Positions 46,897-59,541 are shown, counted from the first letter of the stretch. The stretch: DNA of 64,000 bases from Branchiostoma floridae (GCF_000003815.2 NC_049989.1:21684325-21748324), one strand, 5' to 3'. Numbers and translations: made by a program. The notes: generated by a model not told the origin, from the letters alone.

Positions 46897-49095
46897 GTGG
46901 GTTTCAAGCTGTATGATTTTTTTAGATTGAATATTTTGTTTTTTGAATTACATGCTTCGGTACCGTCTATACCCGTGTAGTGGGAGAGGGTGGGGCACCA
47001 GGTGTAGACTAGGGGCCCCAGATCTGGGTTTCCGGCGTAGCTTCGGACGTAACAGTTGCCCTGGGGTGTCATACTACGGAAGAAACTAATATATTTCCTG
47101 TGCATTTCATTTGCATCTACATTTTGTACCTATTGGTTGTTGATGTGTCCAGATGTAAGTAAAACACCACTCAACTGCATATGTAAAACTTATCAGAGAT
47201 GCAAAAACAGTTTTACAAAGAGGGCGTGTCTTCGTTTGTGTCTCTGAGTTACATTTATGATATTGAATATGATATGGCAGATATGCCATTTTCAGGTCTC
47301 CCTCGTATTAGTACTAGTATGTAAAACTTATCGTCGGGTTTTTGACTTGCTTTGAACACCGGCTGTGCTCTTCAATTCGGTCGAGTTCAGATCTTAGGCA
47401 ACAAATGTTTACTTAATGTTAGCCACCTGGTCGTTACATCTACTACTCCTGTAACCTGTGGTATTCAGTAGTGCAGGAAATGGACGTCATGTTTTCTTCC
47501 TCCTCGCGCCGCCCTATCAAACATTCACAATAACGTGCAGAGAGAACGAACACATAAAAGTACGGTCTGTCACGGGGATATGCCACCGTCGACTGGGGCG
47601 CCCCGACTCTCATGACTTTCTGCAGAACACGCGCACGTCCAATTGTTTCGAGTCTGAAATCGGACCATTCTGTGAGAGAAGTCCGCATAGCATCACTAGC
47701 ACCTGGACAGATCACTTCTTCTTTTCGTGACGATCCGGTCATCTTTTGAGTAGCTTATGGATAGTATTGTCCAAGCAGAGGTTGGGGCGCGGGGATAATC
47801 AATTACTAATAACTTTATTGCAAATTCATTCCCGAAGGCTAATTTAAAGTATACTTAAGAATACAATAATGATCAAAATAATAATAGTATAGGATACAGT
47901 AATAGAAAAAATGTAAAGCGTAATAAAGTTAGACTAGATTTGTGACACTTTTATGTATGTATATATCCTGATTTGTTGTGTCCTGTACTTAGCCCGGTTG
48001 GGCAAAATTGTACAATAAAGGTCTTCATTCATTCATTCAATAAAAGCCGTCATCTAGTGCTACTACTAATCTAAAACGTTGCTGTTTGGGCTTGACTTTT
48101 TTTCTGTGCGCAGTGGAGGATGAATATAATAGTGGCTGGGATTTTTACCGGCCTACTCAGGTGTCTTCTTAATGATTTTTTACAATGCACAAACACGGCA
48201 CGGACATTGCTGGTGTGAGAGTACAGAAGGGATGAGTTAAATTGCTTGTTTATTAGGAATCTCCCAATATGCATGTAGTAAGATTTTTTTAACCTAATCG
48301 TCCTTTTAATACTTTATTGTCTATTATTCGTATGTATATTTATATTTCATCCTGTTGTATAAAATTGTCAAGTCTGGCATCAATTCAGCCGATCGGCTTC
48401 TACTGTTAGACATTTTAACTACAAGTTCATAAACAAACCATTTATGCATGCAAATGAGTGCAGCAGAGCTCGGAGCCTCTAGCCAGCCAGTGACTATCGA
48501 GTTTCACTAAGAAGCGGCAACTTATAATATCTGCATTCATTTGGTACCAGCACTTGATTAATCTTAATTAGTAGCGTTTGTTATATTAAATATGTTTAAA
48601 ATGATAACATTGACGCCATTTCTGATACATCAGATAATATACATGTACAATGCATGACACTAAACTTTAAACCTAGCTATGATTCAGCAGATACGCTTGT
48701 GCGTGACGTCACCTGGGCTATCGATTGTTTAGTAAACAAACGTACGCATTGTCCGTAACTGTCAACAGGAACCCCACAGCCTGTATCAAACAGCCAAGAT
48801 GATTTTAGAGTAAACTAAACTAACTTTAAGGAAGAAAAGGAATAGGTTAATTTGTAAGCTATAAAAATGCCAATCGTTCATGTGTGACAAAGAGAATAGG
48901 CAGGGGTGGTGAAACAGCGTCAAACCCTTTGAGATAAGGTTTAGTGACCTGACTTAAACTTCAAAGTTAGACTTGATGTTTGCGCTGAAAATATGTATTT
49001 CTGATTGTTATGTACCCAGCGTATAACTTAACTGTAATGTTTCCATTTCTGGCTCATAAATGACATTAAAATCCAGGTCTTCGTACATTCCACAG
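46897..49095. other. Inferred 5' intron of gene 5
   Basis: No gene. It holds LINE 3'-end sequence (47800-48042). One isolated ATGCAAAT lies at 48450. It ends CATTCCACAG. Confidence 0.5.
47800..48042. mobile_element. LINE 3'-end remnants, one per strand
   Basis: The left end, TAACTTTATTGCAAATTCATTCCCGAAGG, looks like the reversed 3' end of a LINE (compare 5769-5805). The right end, TAGCCCGGTTGGGCAAAATTGTACAATAAAGGTCTTCATTCATTCATTC, is a forward 3' UTR hairpin, AATAAA and (ATTC)n tail typical of CR1-like LINEs. No coding part remains. Confidence 0.55.
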
Positions 49096-52020
49096 GATCA
49101 CAACGACAGAACAGCTGGACATGGAGTCAAAACACGGTCTTCTGGCAGTCTGCTTAGCTGTGGTTTCCTCGCTCATCACCCAACATGCACGGGTTAGAGG
49201 ACAACTCTCCCCACCTGTGTGTCAGACCTGGAACTCAACAACTGTGGTGTGTACAGGGTTTACTCGAACCCGCGCGCTCCTAACGCAAGTACCTCCCGAC
49301 ATTCCCAAGTCTGTCATCACGGTGGACCTCAGTGGTAACAACATCACTAAACTGTACAGCGGCTCGTTAAGTGGGTTGAGAAAACTAAAATCATTAGACA
49401 TGGATGGTAATATTCTACATACCATCGACGTTGGTGCGTTCGCTGGCTTATCTAACTTGAGGCATTTAGATCTCAGTGTAAAAAATATCAGAAATTTACA
49501 CGATCACATTTTTGATTCTTTGAATTCATTGGAAAGTCTGAAGATAGAGGAATTTAGTGATGCCACAGAAGAGGACCGAGATACCACCGCTAGAAGAGTC
49601 AACAGCGGAAGTAGGTTCTTAAAACGACGCAAGATGTGGGCACCGTTGCAGAACCTTGAGAAATTGAGTCTACTAAGACTTTGCGACCTCTACTTTGGAT
49701 CTGTATTTAGAAAACTGTCTAACTTGGAGAGTATAGAAATAAAGTTATGTAATTACTATATCCTCAGTGTTGAAAGGTTCCGGCCGCTGTTATTTACTCT
49801 GAAACATTTCTTCGTTGAGTGTAGTGACACGTCTGGATGGGTATATGTGGAGCCCGGTTTGCTGAAGTCATTTACACATCTGCAGACGTTGGACCTTCGC
49901 TGTTCTTTTTCTAGCGCCACACTGATGCCCGAACTCCGACACACGCAGATTCAGGAGTTGGCCATGGCAATTGACACGAGGGATTTCGACATGGACAACA
50001 TGCTAGCGGAAATAAATGGTGTAAAATACTTAAAAACTTTGCTTGTCGATGTGACAAGTAGTACAAACAATGACGTCATACAAAATGACGCCTTTGCGAG
50101 TCTGTCACATTTAGAAAGGCTGGACTTGCATGGTGACAGATGGAATCCGTATCTGCCAGGTTCGATACTCTTGACTCTACAAGACAAGGCGTTCAGCGGA
50201 CTGTCCTCACTCACTCATCTTACCTTGAGATGCAAAAAAGTTTCGGCTTTTCCACAAGGCGTGTTTAAAGATCTCACCTCTCTCACTCATCTTAACTTGA
50301 CACAGAACACAATGTCCACTTTATCAGCTGGCGTGTTTGAAGGACTGACCTCTCTCACTTATCTTGACTTGAGCGAAAACACAATTTCTACATTACCAGC
50401 AGGTGTGTTCGAAGGACTGACCTCACTCGCTTATCTTCACTTAAGCCATTACAAAAACGACTTAATTACATATACCCTTTACCCATGCTTCAATGGGAAT
50501 TTACGGTACCTTGACCTTTCCAACAATGGGATCGACTCAGTTTATATATGTGAAACTTTAGAAACATTTCTGGTGGACCTTTAGTCTTTCTCACAATCTA
50601 ATCCAGCGTATCGAAACCGGACAAATCCAATGGTTGGTCAAGCTGAAACATCTGGATCTCAGTCATAACAAGATCAACACCGTCATGCCATCCGCCTTCC
50701 GTGGACTATCGCGGCTGAGATTTCTGGATCTTAGTTATAACCAAATACAAAATATAGGAGAGAAAATATTTGAAGGACTGGGCAACCTCACTCTCCTTAA
50801 CCTGGCATTCAACGGGATAGCGGTGATAGGGGACGCCTTTCTCCGTCTGTATGGATTAAAGAATTTGAATATAAGGGGAAATAGCTTAACAGTTTTAAAT
50901 CAAACAGCACTGGGACCTGTTGTCAACCGACTGGAGAAGCTGGAAATTGCAGGCAACCCGTTTTTGTGTGACTGTAGGTTATTGTGGTTTGTTGAGTGGG
51001 CCCAACAACAATACGACAGGGTGCCGAACTTGCACAACCCTTATCCTGACGTTGGTCGAGGCTACACGTGTTCTCGCCCAGCACAACTGCGCGGAAGACG
51101 TTTGATAGACGGGTTCATCCAGGAACAACAATTTAACGACAGAAATTATCCATCAGAACGGAAATTCTTTGGCACGGTCTGTAATCATGGATTCCGGCCA
51201 AACCGCCTCCTGGCTTGTGTGCTCGCCTCTTTCGGCATCTTCGTCGCCATGATGACCATCTTCCTTGTTGACTACCACATCGGCCGTGTTCAGTACTACC
51301 TGTGGATGTTAGCCAAGTGGAGGAGGCCGAAGATTGGTGAAGTAGAGAACAAAGAGCCACCCAGATACACGCACGATGCTTTTCTTGCCTACAACAACCA
51401 GGACGTCATGTGGGTTGTACATGAAGCAATAGAGAATCTGGAACCTGACTACAGTCTGGTCATACACGAAAGGGACTTTGCAGCCGGTGCTCCCATTGTG
51501 GAAAACATTGTAGATGCCGTGGAAAACAGCCGGAGAACCGTCTGCCTCATCACCAGGAACTTCCTGAAGAGTAAGTGGTGCGAGTACGAGTTCCAGATGG
51601 CCCAGTACCACATGTTTGAGGAGGGGGGAGGGAGGCGTCTCATCCTGGTGTTTCTGGAGAGGATTCCTGACAGGATGCTGAAACGGTTCCGCCATCTGAA
51701 CGCTGTAATGAAGAGGGACACGTACCTGACGTGGCCGGACGACGTGCGGAAGAGGCCGCTGTTCTGGAAGCGGCTGCGAGACGCTCTGGGCGATCCACTA
51801 CCCCGGGAGCCTCAGCAGCAGGCACAATATCCGGAACGGAACATTCCGGAACAGCAGGTACAAGATCCGGAACGGAACATTCCGGAACAGCAGGAACAGG
51901 CTCCAGGGAGGGACATTGTGGAAGTGGAGGTACATGGTCCCGTGCTGAACATTCCGGAACAGGAAGTACACGATCCGGAATGGAACATTGCGGAGCAAGA
52001 GCCGCAAGTGCCGGAACGGA

Positions 52021-55000
52021 TGGTAATCGTGACTCTCCTGACCTCGGTTTGAGGAAGAAAGGACTGCATATAGCGCACATAAACATCTGCAGTCTCCGTA
52101 ACAAGGTGAGTGAAGTGGAACACTTACTCAACAACAACAACCTGCACATTCTCGCCGTGAGCGAGACTCACCTCGACTCCAGTGTCTTAGACGGTGAGGT
52201 TCAGACTCTAAACTACAACTTTCACCGACTCGACAGAAACGGGAGAGGAGGAGGGGTTGGGCTCTACGTCCGGAGTCACATACCAAACAAAATCCGCAGT
52301 GACTTAACCGTGCCTGGTATTGAAACTCTCTGGGTGCAAGTACACTTGCCCTTCTCTAAACCGATACTGATTGCCGTTGTTTATAGACCCCCCAGTGCTG
52401 ACAGGGCATACCTTGATTCTCTTCTATTGAGCATGGAAAGTGCAAGCAGAGAGGGCATGGAAATCTGTATGTTGGGGGATTTCAACATTGACTGGAACAA
52501 TAGATCCTCTCTGCAAGAGGATTTTTGTAACGCAGCTAGGTCGTGCAACTTGTATCAAGTCGTAGATGTACCCACTCGCAAGTGTTCAAACAGACATGGA
52601 CATATGTCACATATGCCACATGTATCGACCTCATCTTCGTTACGTCACCTGAGAAGTACAATAGAGCCAACACAAAATGCTGGGGATGTACTGACCACGA
52701 CATTGTGCACATTACAAAAAAACACCAAACTACCAAAGCAACCACCTCGATCGGAGTTCAAAAGGAGTTACAAAGGATTTAATTCTGCGGACTTCATCAG
52801 TGACATTGCGAGCCTTCCATGGGATCTTGTTGAACTGTTTGAGGATGTGGACGACGCTTTAGATGTATCCATGCTTCTCTTCAACACAGTGGCTGACTTC
52901 CACGCTCCTGTTCGACGCTTCACAGTCCGCGCTAACTCCGCACCTTGGCTGGATGCAGAGTTGAGGGAGGCCATGGCCATGCGGGATGAAGCTAAAACAG
53001 CAGCTGATCTTTACGGCTTACCTTCTGACAGGGAGATCTACAAGTAACTCAGAAACTATGTAGTTAAGTTAAACCGGAAGAAAAAGGAACACTACTTCAA
53101 ATCTAAGATGTCTGAGAATTCAAATGATCCAAAATATGTATGGAAGTTAACTAACTGATTATTAGGTTAAGTGTCAATATCCAACATGTGTGGAAGTGAA
53201 TGGCCAGAACATAGTTAAACCTCGTCAAATTGCCAACTACTTTAATGATTATTTCATGACTAAAACCGACACTCACAGGAAAAACCTGGAGTCTCAAAAC
53301 GCACCTGTCACTGTCCCTATTGATCAACAAATTATGTCGGATAAGTCATGTTGTTTTCAGTTCCACCCAGTCAGTGATGATGAGATACTTAGGTTACTGT
53401 TAGACATACCGATGTCATCCACATGTGGTATTTATCAACTCGAAAACGAATTAGTTAGATTGTCAGCTGTGTATATTGCATCACCTGTAAGGCATATTTA
53501 TAATCAGTCACTTATGAGCAGCTGTTTTCCTAGCCAATGGAAGAGAGCTAAGGTGTGCCCCTTACCTAAGAACACCAGAAAACCACTGACCGGTAACAAC
53601 AGCAGGCCTATCAGCCTACTGCCTAGTTTGAGTAAGGTATTGGAAAAAGTTGTACACAATCAAATCTGGCAGTATGCAGCACTGAATGATATTGTAACAC
53701 CTTTCCAACATGCCTATAGACCAAATCACTCCACTACTACTGCTTTATTACGAATGGCGGATGATTGGCTCTCCGCTATGGATAAAGGCGAAATGGTAGG
53801 GGTTGTTTATATCGACTTCAGTGCCGCATTCGATTTAGTTGACCATGAGCTCTTGTTGGCAAAATTACAATCCTATGGTTTCAATTCAGGCCCTTTAGCT
53901 TGGATGAGAAGTTATCTTCATGCCAGAACTCAGGTAGTGTATATTAACGGGCACTTTTCGGAACCATCTGTACTTGAATGTGGCGTTCCCCAAGGAAGTT
54001 GTTTAGGCCCCCTTATTTTCACACTTTTCACTAATGATTTACCTTTGTCAGTTTCAAATAGCACAACTGAAATGTATGCAGATGATACAAGTATGTACAA
54101 AGCCGCTAAGTCCATTGCTGAGATTGCTGCTGTCTTGCAGCCTGACCTCAGTAAGATTGTAGAATGGGTAAAGAACAACAAACTTGTGATGAATGTCCTT
54201 AAGACTAAGTGCATGCTTTTTGGATCTCCTCGAAAACTGACTCTTTTACCTTCAACCTCACTGAATTTGGTTATTGGAACTAGAAGTATTGAACAGGTGA
54301 AAGAGAAAGTTTTGTTGGGGCTACACCTGGATCAGTCACTTACATGGGATTTGCATATCAATCATGTTGTTGCCAAACAATCAAGGAATATCGCTCTTGT
54401 GAGAAGGCACGCATGGGCCATGTCTCATGAAGTCTGCAAGGTTGTTTTATGCGCACTTGTATTATCAGTAGCACAGTACTGTCTCCCAGTTTTAGCAAAC
54501 ATGTCTGAATCAAATGCTCGAAAGCTCCAGGTTGTACAGAACAGAGCCTGTAGATTGGTGCTTAAATGAATGTCCACTAGAAACACATGTTAAGCAAATG
54601 CATTCAGATTTGGGTTGGCCCATGGTACGAGAAAGATTCGCCATCAGCACATTCAGATTTACAGCTCCATCGTCCCTGTCCATTCTACCCACACATATTC
54701 AACTAGATTATCCAACTCCTTCAGTTTTAAAGTACCTAAGCCAAAAACAAACTCAAAAAAGCGAACTTTTCTCTACCGTGCCATCAGTATTTGGAATGAC
54801 CTACCAACATACATCAAATCCCTGTCCAACATCTCACGCTTTAAAAAGGAAATGTATCAAGTCTTCTCAAGCCAATAGTTTTTTTAATGATTGTGTATCT
54901 ATTATTATCTGTTTGTATATATACATGTACGTTTGTGTATACATTTGCGTTTGTTTGTGCATGTTTCATTGTTTCATATGAACCCTGGTAGACTAGCCCT

Positions 55001-55040
55001 AAATAGGGCTAAAGGGTATCGGAATAAAGGAATAAAGGAA
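52021..55040 (+). mobile_element. CR1/L2-like LINE inserted in the tail repeats of gene 5
   Basis: About 3.0 kb. It starts just before the endonuclease domain (GLHIAHINICSLRNKV, then AVSETHLDS, VVYRPP, LGDFNIDW), then a linker, then an RT domain (KVCPLPKN, ISLLPSLSKVLEK, HAYRPNHSTTTALL, YIDFSAAFDLVDH, GVPQGSCLGPLIF, MYADDTSMY). It ends with FLYRAISIWNDLP..I, a hairpin AGCCCTAAATAGGGCT and GGAATAAAGGAATAAAGGA. It is disrupted: frameshift near 52600 and back near 52780, stops at 53045 and 53156, and a frameshift near 54570. The host sequence CCGGAACGGA | GGAACATTCCGG on either side rejoins into one tail repeat. Not active now. Confidence 0.92.
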
Positions 55041-55561
55041 GGAACATTCCGGAACAACAGGCACTAGCTCCGGCAGGGGACATTGTTGAAGTGCAAGTTC
55101 ATGGCCCATTGCAGGACATTCCGGAACAGCAGGCAAAAAGGCCGGAACCGAACATTCCGGAAAGACAAAAACAGCCTCCGTTTGGAAACATTCCGGAGCT
55201 GCAACAAAAGGCCTTGGTAGAAGACATTGTGGTAGTGAACATCCATTGTCCTATTGGGTACATCCGGGAACAGAAGGCGCGCGATCCGGCTGAGAACCGC
55301 CAGAGACCGGAGGAGCAGGCACAAGATCCGGAACGGAGCATTCCGGAACAGCAGGCACAAGCTCCGGAACGGAGCATTCCGGAACAGCAGGTACAAGATC
55401 CGGAACGGAACATTCCGGAACAGCAGGTACAAGATCCGGAACGGAACATTCCGAAACAGCAGGCACAAGATCCGGAACGGAGCATTCCGGAACAGCAGGC
55501 ACAAGCTCCGGAACGGAGCATTCCGGAACAGCAGGCACAAGCTTTCTATTACTCAAGGTTG
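55041..55561 (+). repeat. Orphan continuation of the gene 5 tail repeats
   Basis: About 14 units of 36 nt after the LINE. The first half is strongly diverged (VHGPLQDIPEQ, KRPEPNIPERQ, PPFGNIPELQ, IHCPIGYIREQ). The second half is near-identical ([33 protein letters not shown]). Repeat frames are open on both strands. The run ends QAQAFYYSRL and a stop at 55562-55564. Confidence 0.88.
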
Positions 55562-55925
55562 TAGATAACCCTGATCTCTGATTTTTCAATAAGCCTGTCT
55601 TGCAATGTTGACTACAGACATTTTGGTGGTGTATTTGAGTTTTAGTTTTATCTTGAAATCTTGAATGACTGCACGTCCTTTGACACTTCTGCTGTGTTGT
55701 CATATCTGTTCGCATTGTTTAAGAAGTAATAAGAATTGTATATAATTTTACTTTAGTTTGTTTATTGTTTAGTTTCTCTTGTTTCTTTTTTCTATTCTGT
55801 GTCAATCATTCTGTACACTGTATAGCAGTATGTTAAGCACGTATGTGTGCGCCTACCCTGTATAAATAAAATGAATAGATAAATGTTGTAGATGGTGTGT
55901 TTACATTCGAAATATCAAAACTTTG

Positions 55926-55931
55926 AATAAA
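55926..55931 (+). terminator. Poly(A) signal of gene 5
   Basis: AATAAA in CTTTGAATAAACAGTTGTG, equivalent to the other units but only about 360 nt after the tail's stop. Another AATAAA lies at 55865. Confidence 0.65.
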
Positions 55932-56449
55932 CAGTTGTGTCGTGGTCATGAATGAATCATGAAAGATAATTGCTGAGTATCTGTGTTCAACTCACTCACT
56001 CACTCCGTCGAGCTCGCCCGGAATCTTCCCATGACTACTTGTCTCCATAACTCTCAGTCGTCCATCGCTGCAGGTAACTTGTGTATGGATCACAGAGTTC
56101 GGCAAAAGGGGATAATTCTACAGTAGAGTCAGTCCTCTGGAAGGTTAACATTTCCCCCTCACTGCAGGCAAATCTCTGCCGTGGCCAAAATATTCTCCTC
56201 TAGCAAAATATTCTGACCATATTCCGGTAAAGACTAACGTTGTGGTGAGAGCTCATGGCACCAGTGTTGCAACATTCGCAACGCATCGCTCAGCGATAGG
56301 TGCCCGGCAAAATTAATTCTTTGGTCGTACTTTTGAGACATACAAACTTATTTTTTGTTAAATACGTGGACAATTCATAGCTACTTCTGTCATATTTTCC
56401 AAATATACAGTTTATTGGACTCGGTTGATTTATCCAGTGGGACCCGATC

Positions 56450-56503
56450 ATGCAAATAACGAGTATGCAAATAAGCATATTACCGCGTCACAATTATGCA
56501 AAT
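56450..56503 (+). promoter_or_regulatory. Octamer cluster 4 (three perfect ATGCAAAT)
   Basis: Perfect ATGCAAAT at 56450, 56465 and 56496: steps of 15 and 31 nt, the same as cluster 3, about 0.7 kb before leader block I. Confidence 0.65.
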
Positions 56504-57163
56504 CCTAGAATGAGAAGCGGGTCGATGTACACACCAACGCTCAAACAGGCAAACAGACATATACAACGCGATTTAAACTGTTGCGTCAAATATGTCAAAC
56601 AAATTATTCATAGCAAGTGTTTATTATTTAGTTCAAGTCATATAAAGCTCTGTTGTAAAAGGTATAAAATGTTCACTGTTACGAGTGCCATGTGTATGTA
56701 ACAGTTGTATTTTTTGTTAAAATAAAGCCATCAAGCACCAGATTAGATGTGTGAAGTACAGGAAGTCTGTTTTGAATTTCAGCATGAATAATTCATGTCA
56801 AAATTTAGAGTGTCCCTGGGCAGCGTTCTACAAAAAAGACTAGGGGTGGTAGGTTTTTGGTAGGCTCGGATGGGCAACCGAGAAGACAGCATTGTTTCCC
56901 TATAGGCCTAAGGTATTCAAGAAGTTGAAACACGCTTTGGCCTTGTTGGGAACTCATGACAGTCTGTCTAGCGAGACAAACACCTTTACCCATGCAGTAC
57001 CTGCGTGTCCGGACGAGGAAACGCTTAACGCATGGGCTGCTGTTCGGTACGTGATTAACAACACCCGTCACCCCAGCAGACTATATATGACCGCCTGCGG
57101 TCAATATGAACCATGGTAAAATCCTTTTACATCCAAACAGAAGGGGCCGCTAAAAGCGCAGAA

Positions 57164-57260
57164 CGGAACAAAGAAACGCAGGTGCCAGTCTTGTGAGCAG
57201 GCCGCAGACCGTTGGGTGTTTTAGACGATAAACGGCCGTCCCAGCTAAAGAAATTTGGTT
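57164..57260 (+). other. Leader-exon-like block I (upstream of TLR gene 6), degraded
   Basis: The first half is conserved (CGGAACAAAGAAACGCAGG, GAGCAGGCCGCAGACCG, GTTTTAGACGATAAACGGCC). The C-rich part and CAGCTCTTC are deleted, giving CCGTCCCAGCTAAAGAAATTTG|GTTTG. The donor is poor, so it is probably not used. Confidence 0.45.
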
Positions 57261-58022
57261 TGTAAACTTCCTACTTTCTGAAAGGGCTATTTACAGTGCT
57301 TTTGTACAGTACAGTACAGTACCGTACTTGGGGGGGGGGGGGGGGCACTATCATAGACTGTTAGACCCGTTACAGATTTCCTGGCGCAGATCTAGACGTG
57401 ACACTCGCTCTAAGCTGTACACTAAGAGGACAATTCTTAAGGAACTTTTCATGTTTTTTATCTTTTTCATCTGAACTTTGAAACTGCTGATTGTTGTGTA
57501 TGTATGTCAAAGAGTGCGTGTGTCAAAGAGTGTGTGTTTTACAACTGCTTTTGATGGTGAGTTTAGGGCACAGGCACATGATTTATGTTCCGGCTCAGGA
57601 CGATATGGTCTTTTAGCTCTCAAATGTGACATCGACACGTTCCGGAGCTCTTTTGAACGCCGGCTACACTCCGATTAGGTCAAGTTGGACATCACAAAAA
57701 TAAGTGAACGATTAAAACAGTGAACAGACCCTGTGTTTTCTGATCGAATTTAAAAAAAAAACGTATTCGAGGATATTTCGTAGCATAGTAACCGTTGAAA
57801 CACGCATTAATTTCTGGTGGAATTTTCGTAAATTAAAAACAAACAGCTGAATTACTAAGATACGTGATACGTCATCAAAACACACACCATCGCGTAGCTG
57901 GCACCTGCGTGTCGTGACGAGGAAACATTAAGTCCAGACTTCCTCATTAGCGGCATGAGGGACAATGGTGTCACACTTCCCACAGAACGTGGCGACGTGT
58001 GCGGTATACATTTCAGACAGAG
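57261..58022. other. Sequence between leader blocks I and J
   Basis: No gene. Shared spacer sequence (TGATGGTGAGTTTAGGGCAC near 57552, paralogous to 7620-7760). A poly-G run lies at 57329-57345. CACCTGCGTGTCGTGACGAGG is at about 57903. Confidence 0.4.
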
Positions 58023-58163
58023 CGGAACAAGGAAACGCAGGTGCCAGTCTCGTGACTGTGAGCCGCCCGCAAACTGACGGGTGTTCCAGACGAGAGACGA
58101 CCGTCCCTTCCGCGCCACCCCCAACGACGGTTCAGCTCTTCTCACAGACATTTTTCTGAGCAG
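58023..58163 (+). other. Leader-exon-like block J (TLR gene 6), with GT donor
   Basis: Core CGGAACAAGGAAACGCAGGT, GACGGGTGTTCCAGACGAGA, CGTCCCTTCCGCGCCACCCC, GGTTCAGCTCTTCTCACAGA, ending TTTTTCTGAGCAG|GTGAGT. Almost the same as block B. The acceptor is at 59540-59541 (intron about 1.4 kb). Probable untranslated first exon of gene 6. Confidence 0.6.
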
Positions 58164-59541
58164 GTGAGTTCTAAACCTTTTTAATATTTCGAATTAGTTC
58201 TGTACCCTCTATGCACGTGTACTGGGTGGATGGGGTCGAGAAGGGGGGGGGGGAGGCGTGACCGAGCGTAGACTGGAACAGAGTAATATTTTCAGTAGAG
58301 CATTTATTTCTTTGCACTGCTGCAAGACAACGTGCATCAACGTTTCACGGCACACACCGATAACGTCACACCTGCTTCCCTGTAACTTGTGGTATCCAGT
58401 ATTAGCACTTTCGACTTTCGACACTATCACTTCATTTGTAGTATGAATGGACGTCATGTTTCCTGATATCTTTTAAAGTCATCGTGTCAAATAAATATTC
58501 ATATCAACGTAAGAGATACGATAAAAAATATAAATGCACTGTGTTTCACGGAGATACGGTAACGCTTCAATGAACCTGACTAGGCTAGGCCGCCTTGGAA
58601 TATTGACATTCGCACAACACGGTCCGAGTCTAAAAGAAAATTCCTCTGAGAGCAAACTTTGCGTAGCAGCGTTGGTTCACTTCAATCTGTTTTTTCGTCA
58701 CGCTTGAGTTGCTCCAAAAACAGGTATATTGACCCGATCATGTTTGCAGTACGATGGGTGGAGAAAGTGGCAATTAAGCAGTTGAAAGGCCCATGTTTGG
58801 CGCCCAGACTGGCTGGTATGCGTAAAATAAGTATCTGAACCACTACAGCTTTCTAAGAGCCTCTGTTTCCTTGTCACTTGAGACAAACTCGAAGGTACCT
58901 TTGAGACCACACTTGCGGCTACGGCTTGTGTAATTGTAAGATTTCAGAAGACCAAAGAAGAAAATCACTTTTAATGTATTCTGAGGTTAAAAAAAGCTAA
59001 TTCGTTCATGTGTGATGAAGACATTTGGTCGGGGTGGCAGGAAATGGCGAACCAGCATAAACTGCATTTAGGAAAGGTTTTAGTAACCTAGTCTCAAAAG
59101 TCAGTTCCAACGTTAGCGTACAAATTTGCATAGTTAATATAATGACACGTACTACGTAATGATATACTACAGAATTATTTCAACCGCGATTGAAAACACA
59201 ACGGAACTCCCCCCCCCCCCTCTCTCTCTCTTAGGCCTACGTCACATTTCCTACCCGGGGCCCGGCCGGGTTGTTTGCGTAAATTTATGCCAATAGATAT
59301 GCATAGTGCTGAAGAATCATTTTCGGTCCGTTTTTTTTTTGTGTGCCTTTTATGTCATACTTATCTTTCTTGAAAGCTGCACGGCCGGGCCCCTTTGTGG
59401 AAATGTGACCTTAGCCTTACTGTGAAATAAAGTCCCTCCTTGGTCCCGAAACGAATCAGCAAATATCTCCATTGTGCCAGTGCATGATTTCACTGATTAG
59501 CTTATGAACGATGTTACATACTAGATTTCAATTTTCCTCAG
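58164..59541. other. Inferred 5' intron of TLR gene 6
   Basis: No gene. Closely paralogous to the gene 2 intron, and in part to that of gene 1. It contains the MITE at 59230-59418 and ends TTTTCCTCAG. Confidence 0.6.
59230..59418. mobile_element. GTCACATTTCC-family MITE, copy 3 (gene 6 intron)
   Basis: Ends TTAGGCCTACGTCACATTTCC and GGAAATGTGACCTTAGCCTTA, arms CCCGGGGCCCGGCCGGG / GGCCGGGCCCC. Same element and position as in gene 2, though about 40 bp longer inside. Gene 1 at 11460-11510 shows the surrounding sequence without it. Confidence 0.8.

Larger units (their letters stand above)
49121..55564 (+). pseudogene. Toll-like receptor, gene 5 (pseudogene: frameshifting deletion plus LINE in tail)
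   Basis: ATG 25 nt after the acceptor. An open frame of 487 codons covers signal peptide, LRRNT and about 17 LRRs, then stops at 50582-50584. Alignment with gene 6 shows about 70 nt missing between CTGGTGGA and CTTT.GTCTTTCTCAC, which shifts the frame. The original frame then resumes ([24 protein letters not shown]) and stays open through the last LRRs, cysteine cluster, membrane helix and TIR (from 51366; BB loop RDFAAG). The tail repeats are interrupted at about 52020 by a 3-kb LINE; 11 codons into it the frame stops (52050-52052). The tail continues at 55041 with about 14 more repeat units, ending QAQAFYYSRL and lacking the DDVPLLPL end. Like gene 6 it lacks LRRs 3-4. Absent readthrough, only a soluble LRR fragment could be made. 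Without the LINE, its tail would be the longest of the six. Confidence 0.88.
55565..57163. other. 3' flank of gene 5 and spacer to unit 6
   Basis: A short 3' UTR leads to AATAAA 55926-55931. From about 55985 the sequence is colinear with the other spacers, including CCATCGCTGCAG|GTAACT (56060-56078) and an octamer cluster. The early 3' UTR parts seen in genes 1-4, and the coding relic, are missing. No coding gene. Confidence 0.55.

Noticed and set aside
51731-52050. Start of the 438-codon frame that runs from gene 5's TIR into the LINE
   Set aside because: The first ~100 codons are out of frame with the TIR. Only the part after about 52030 is genuine, as LINE endonuclease.
52543-52782. Separate 79-codon frame (TYVTYATCIDLIFVTSP)
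   Set aside because: It is the LINE endonuclease continued in another phase between two frameshifts, not a gene.
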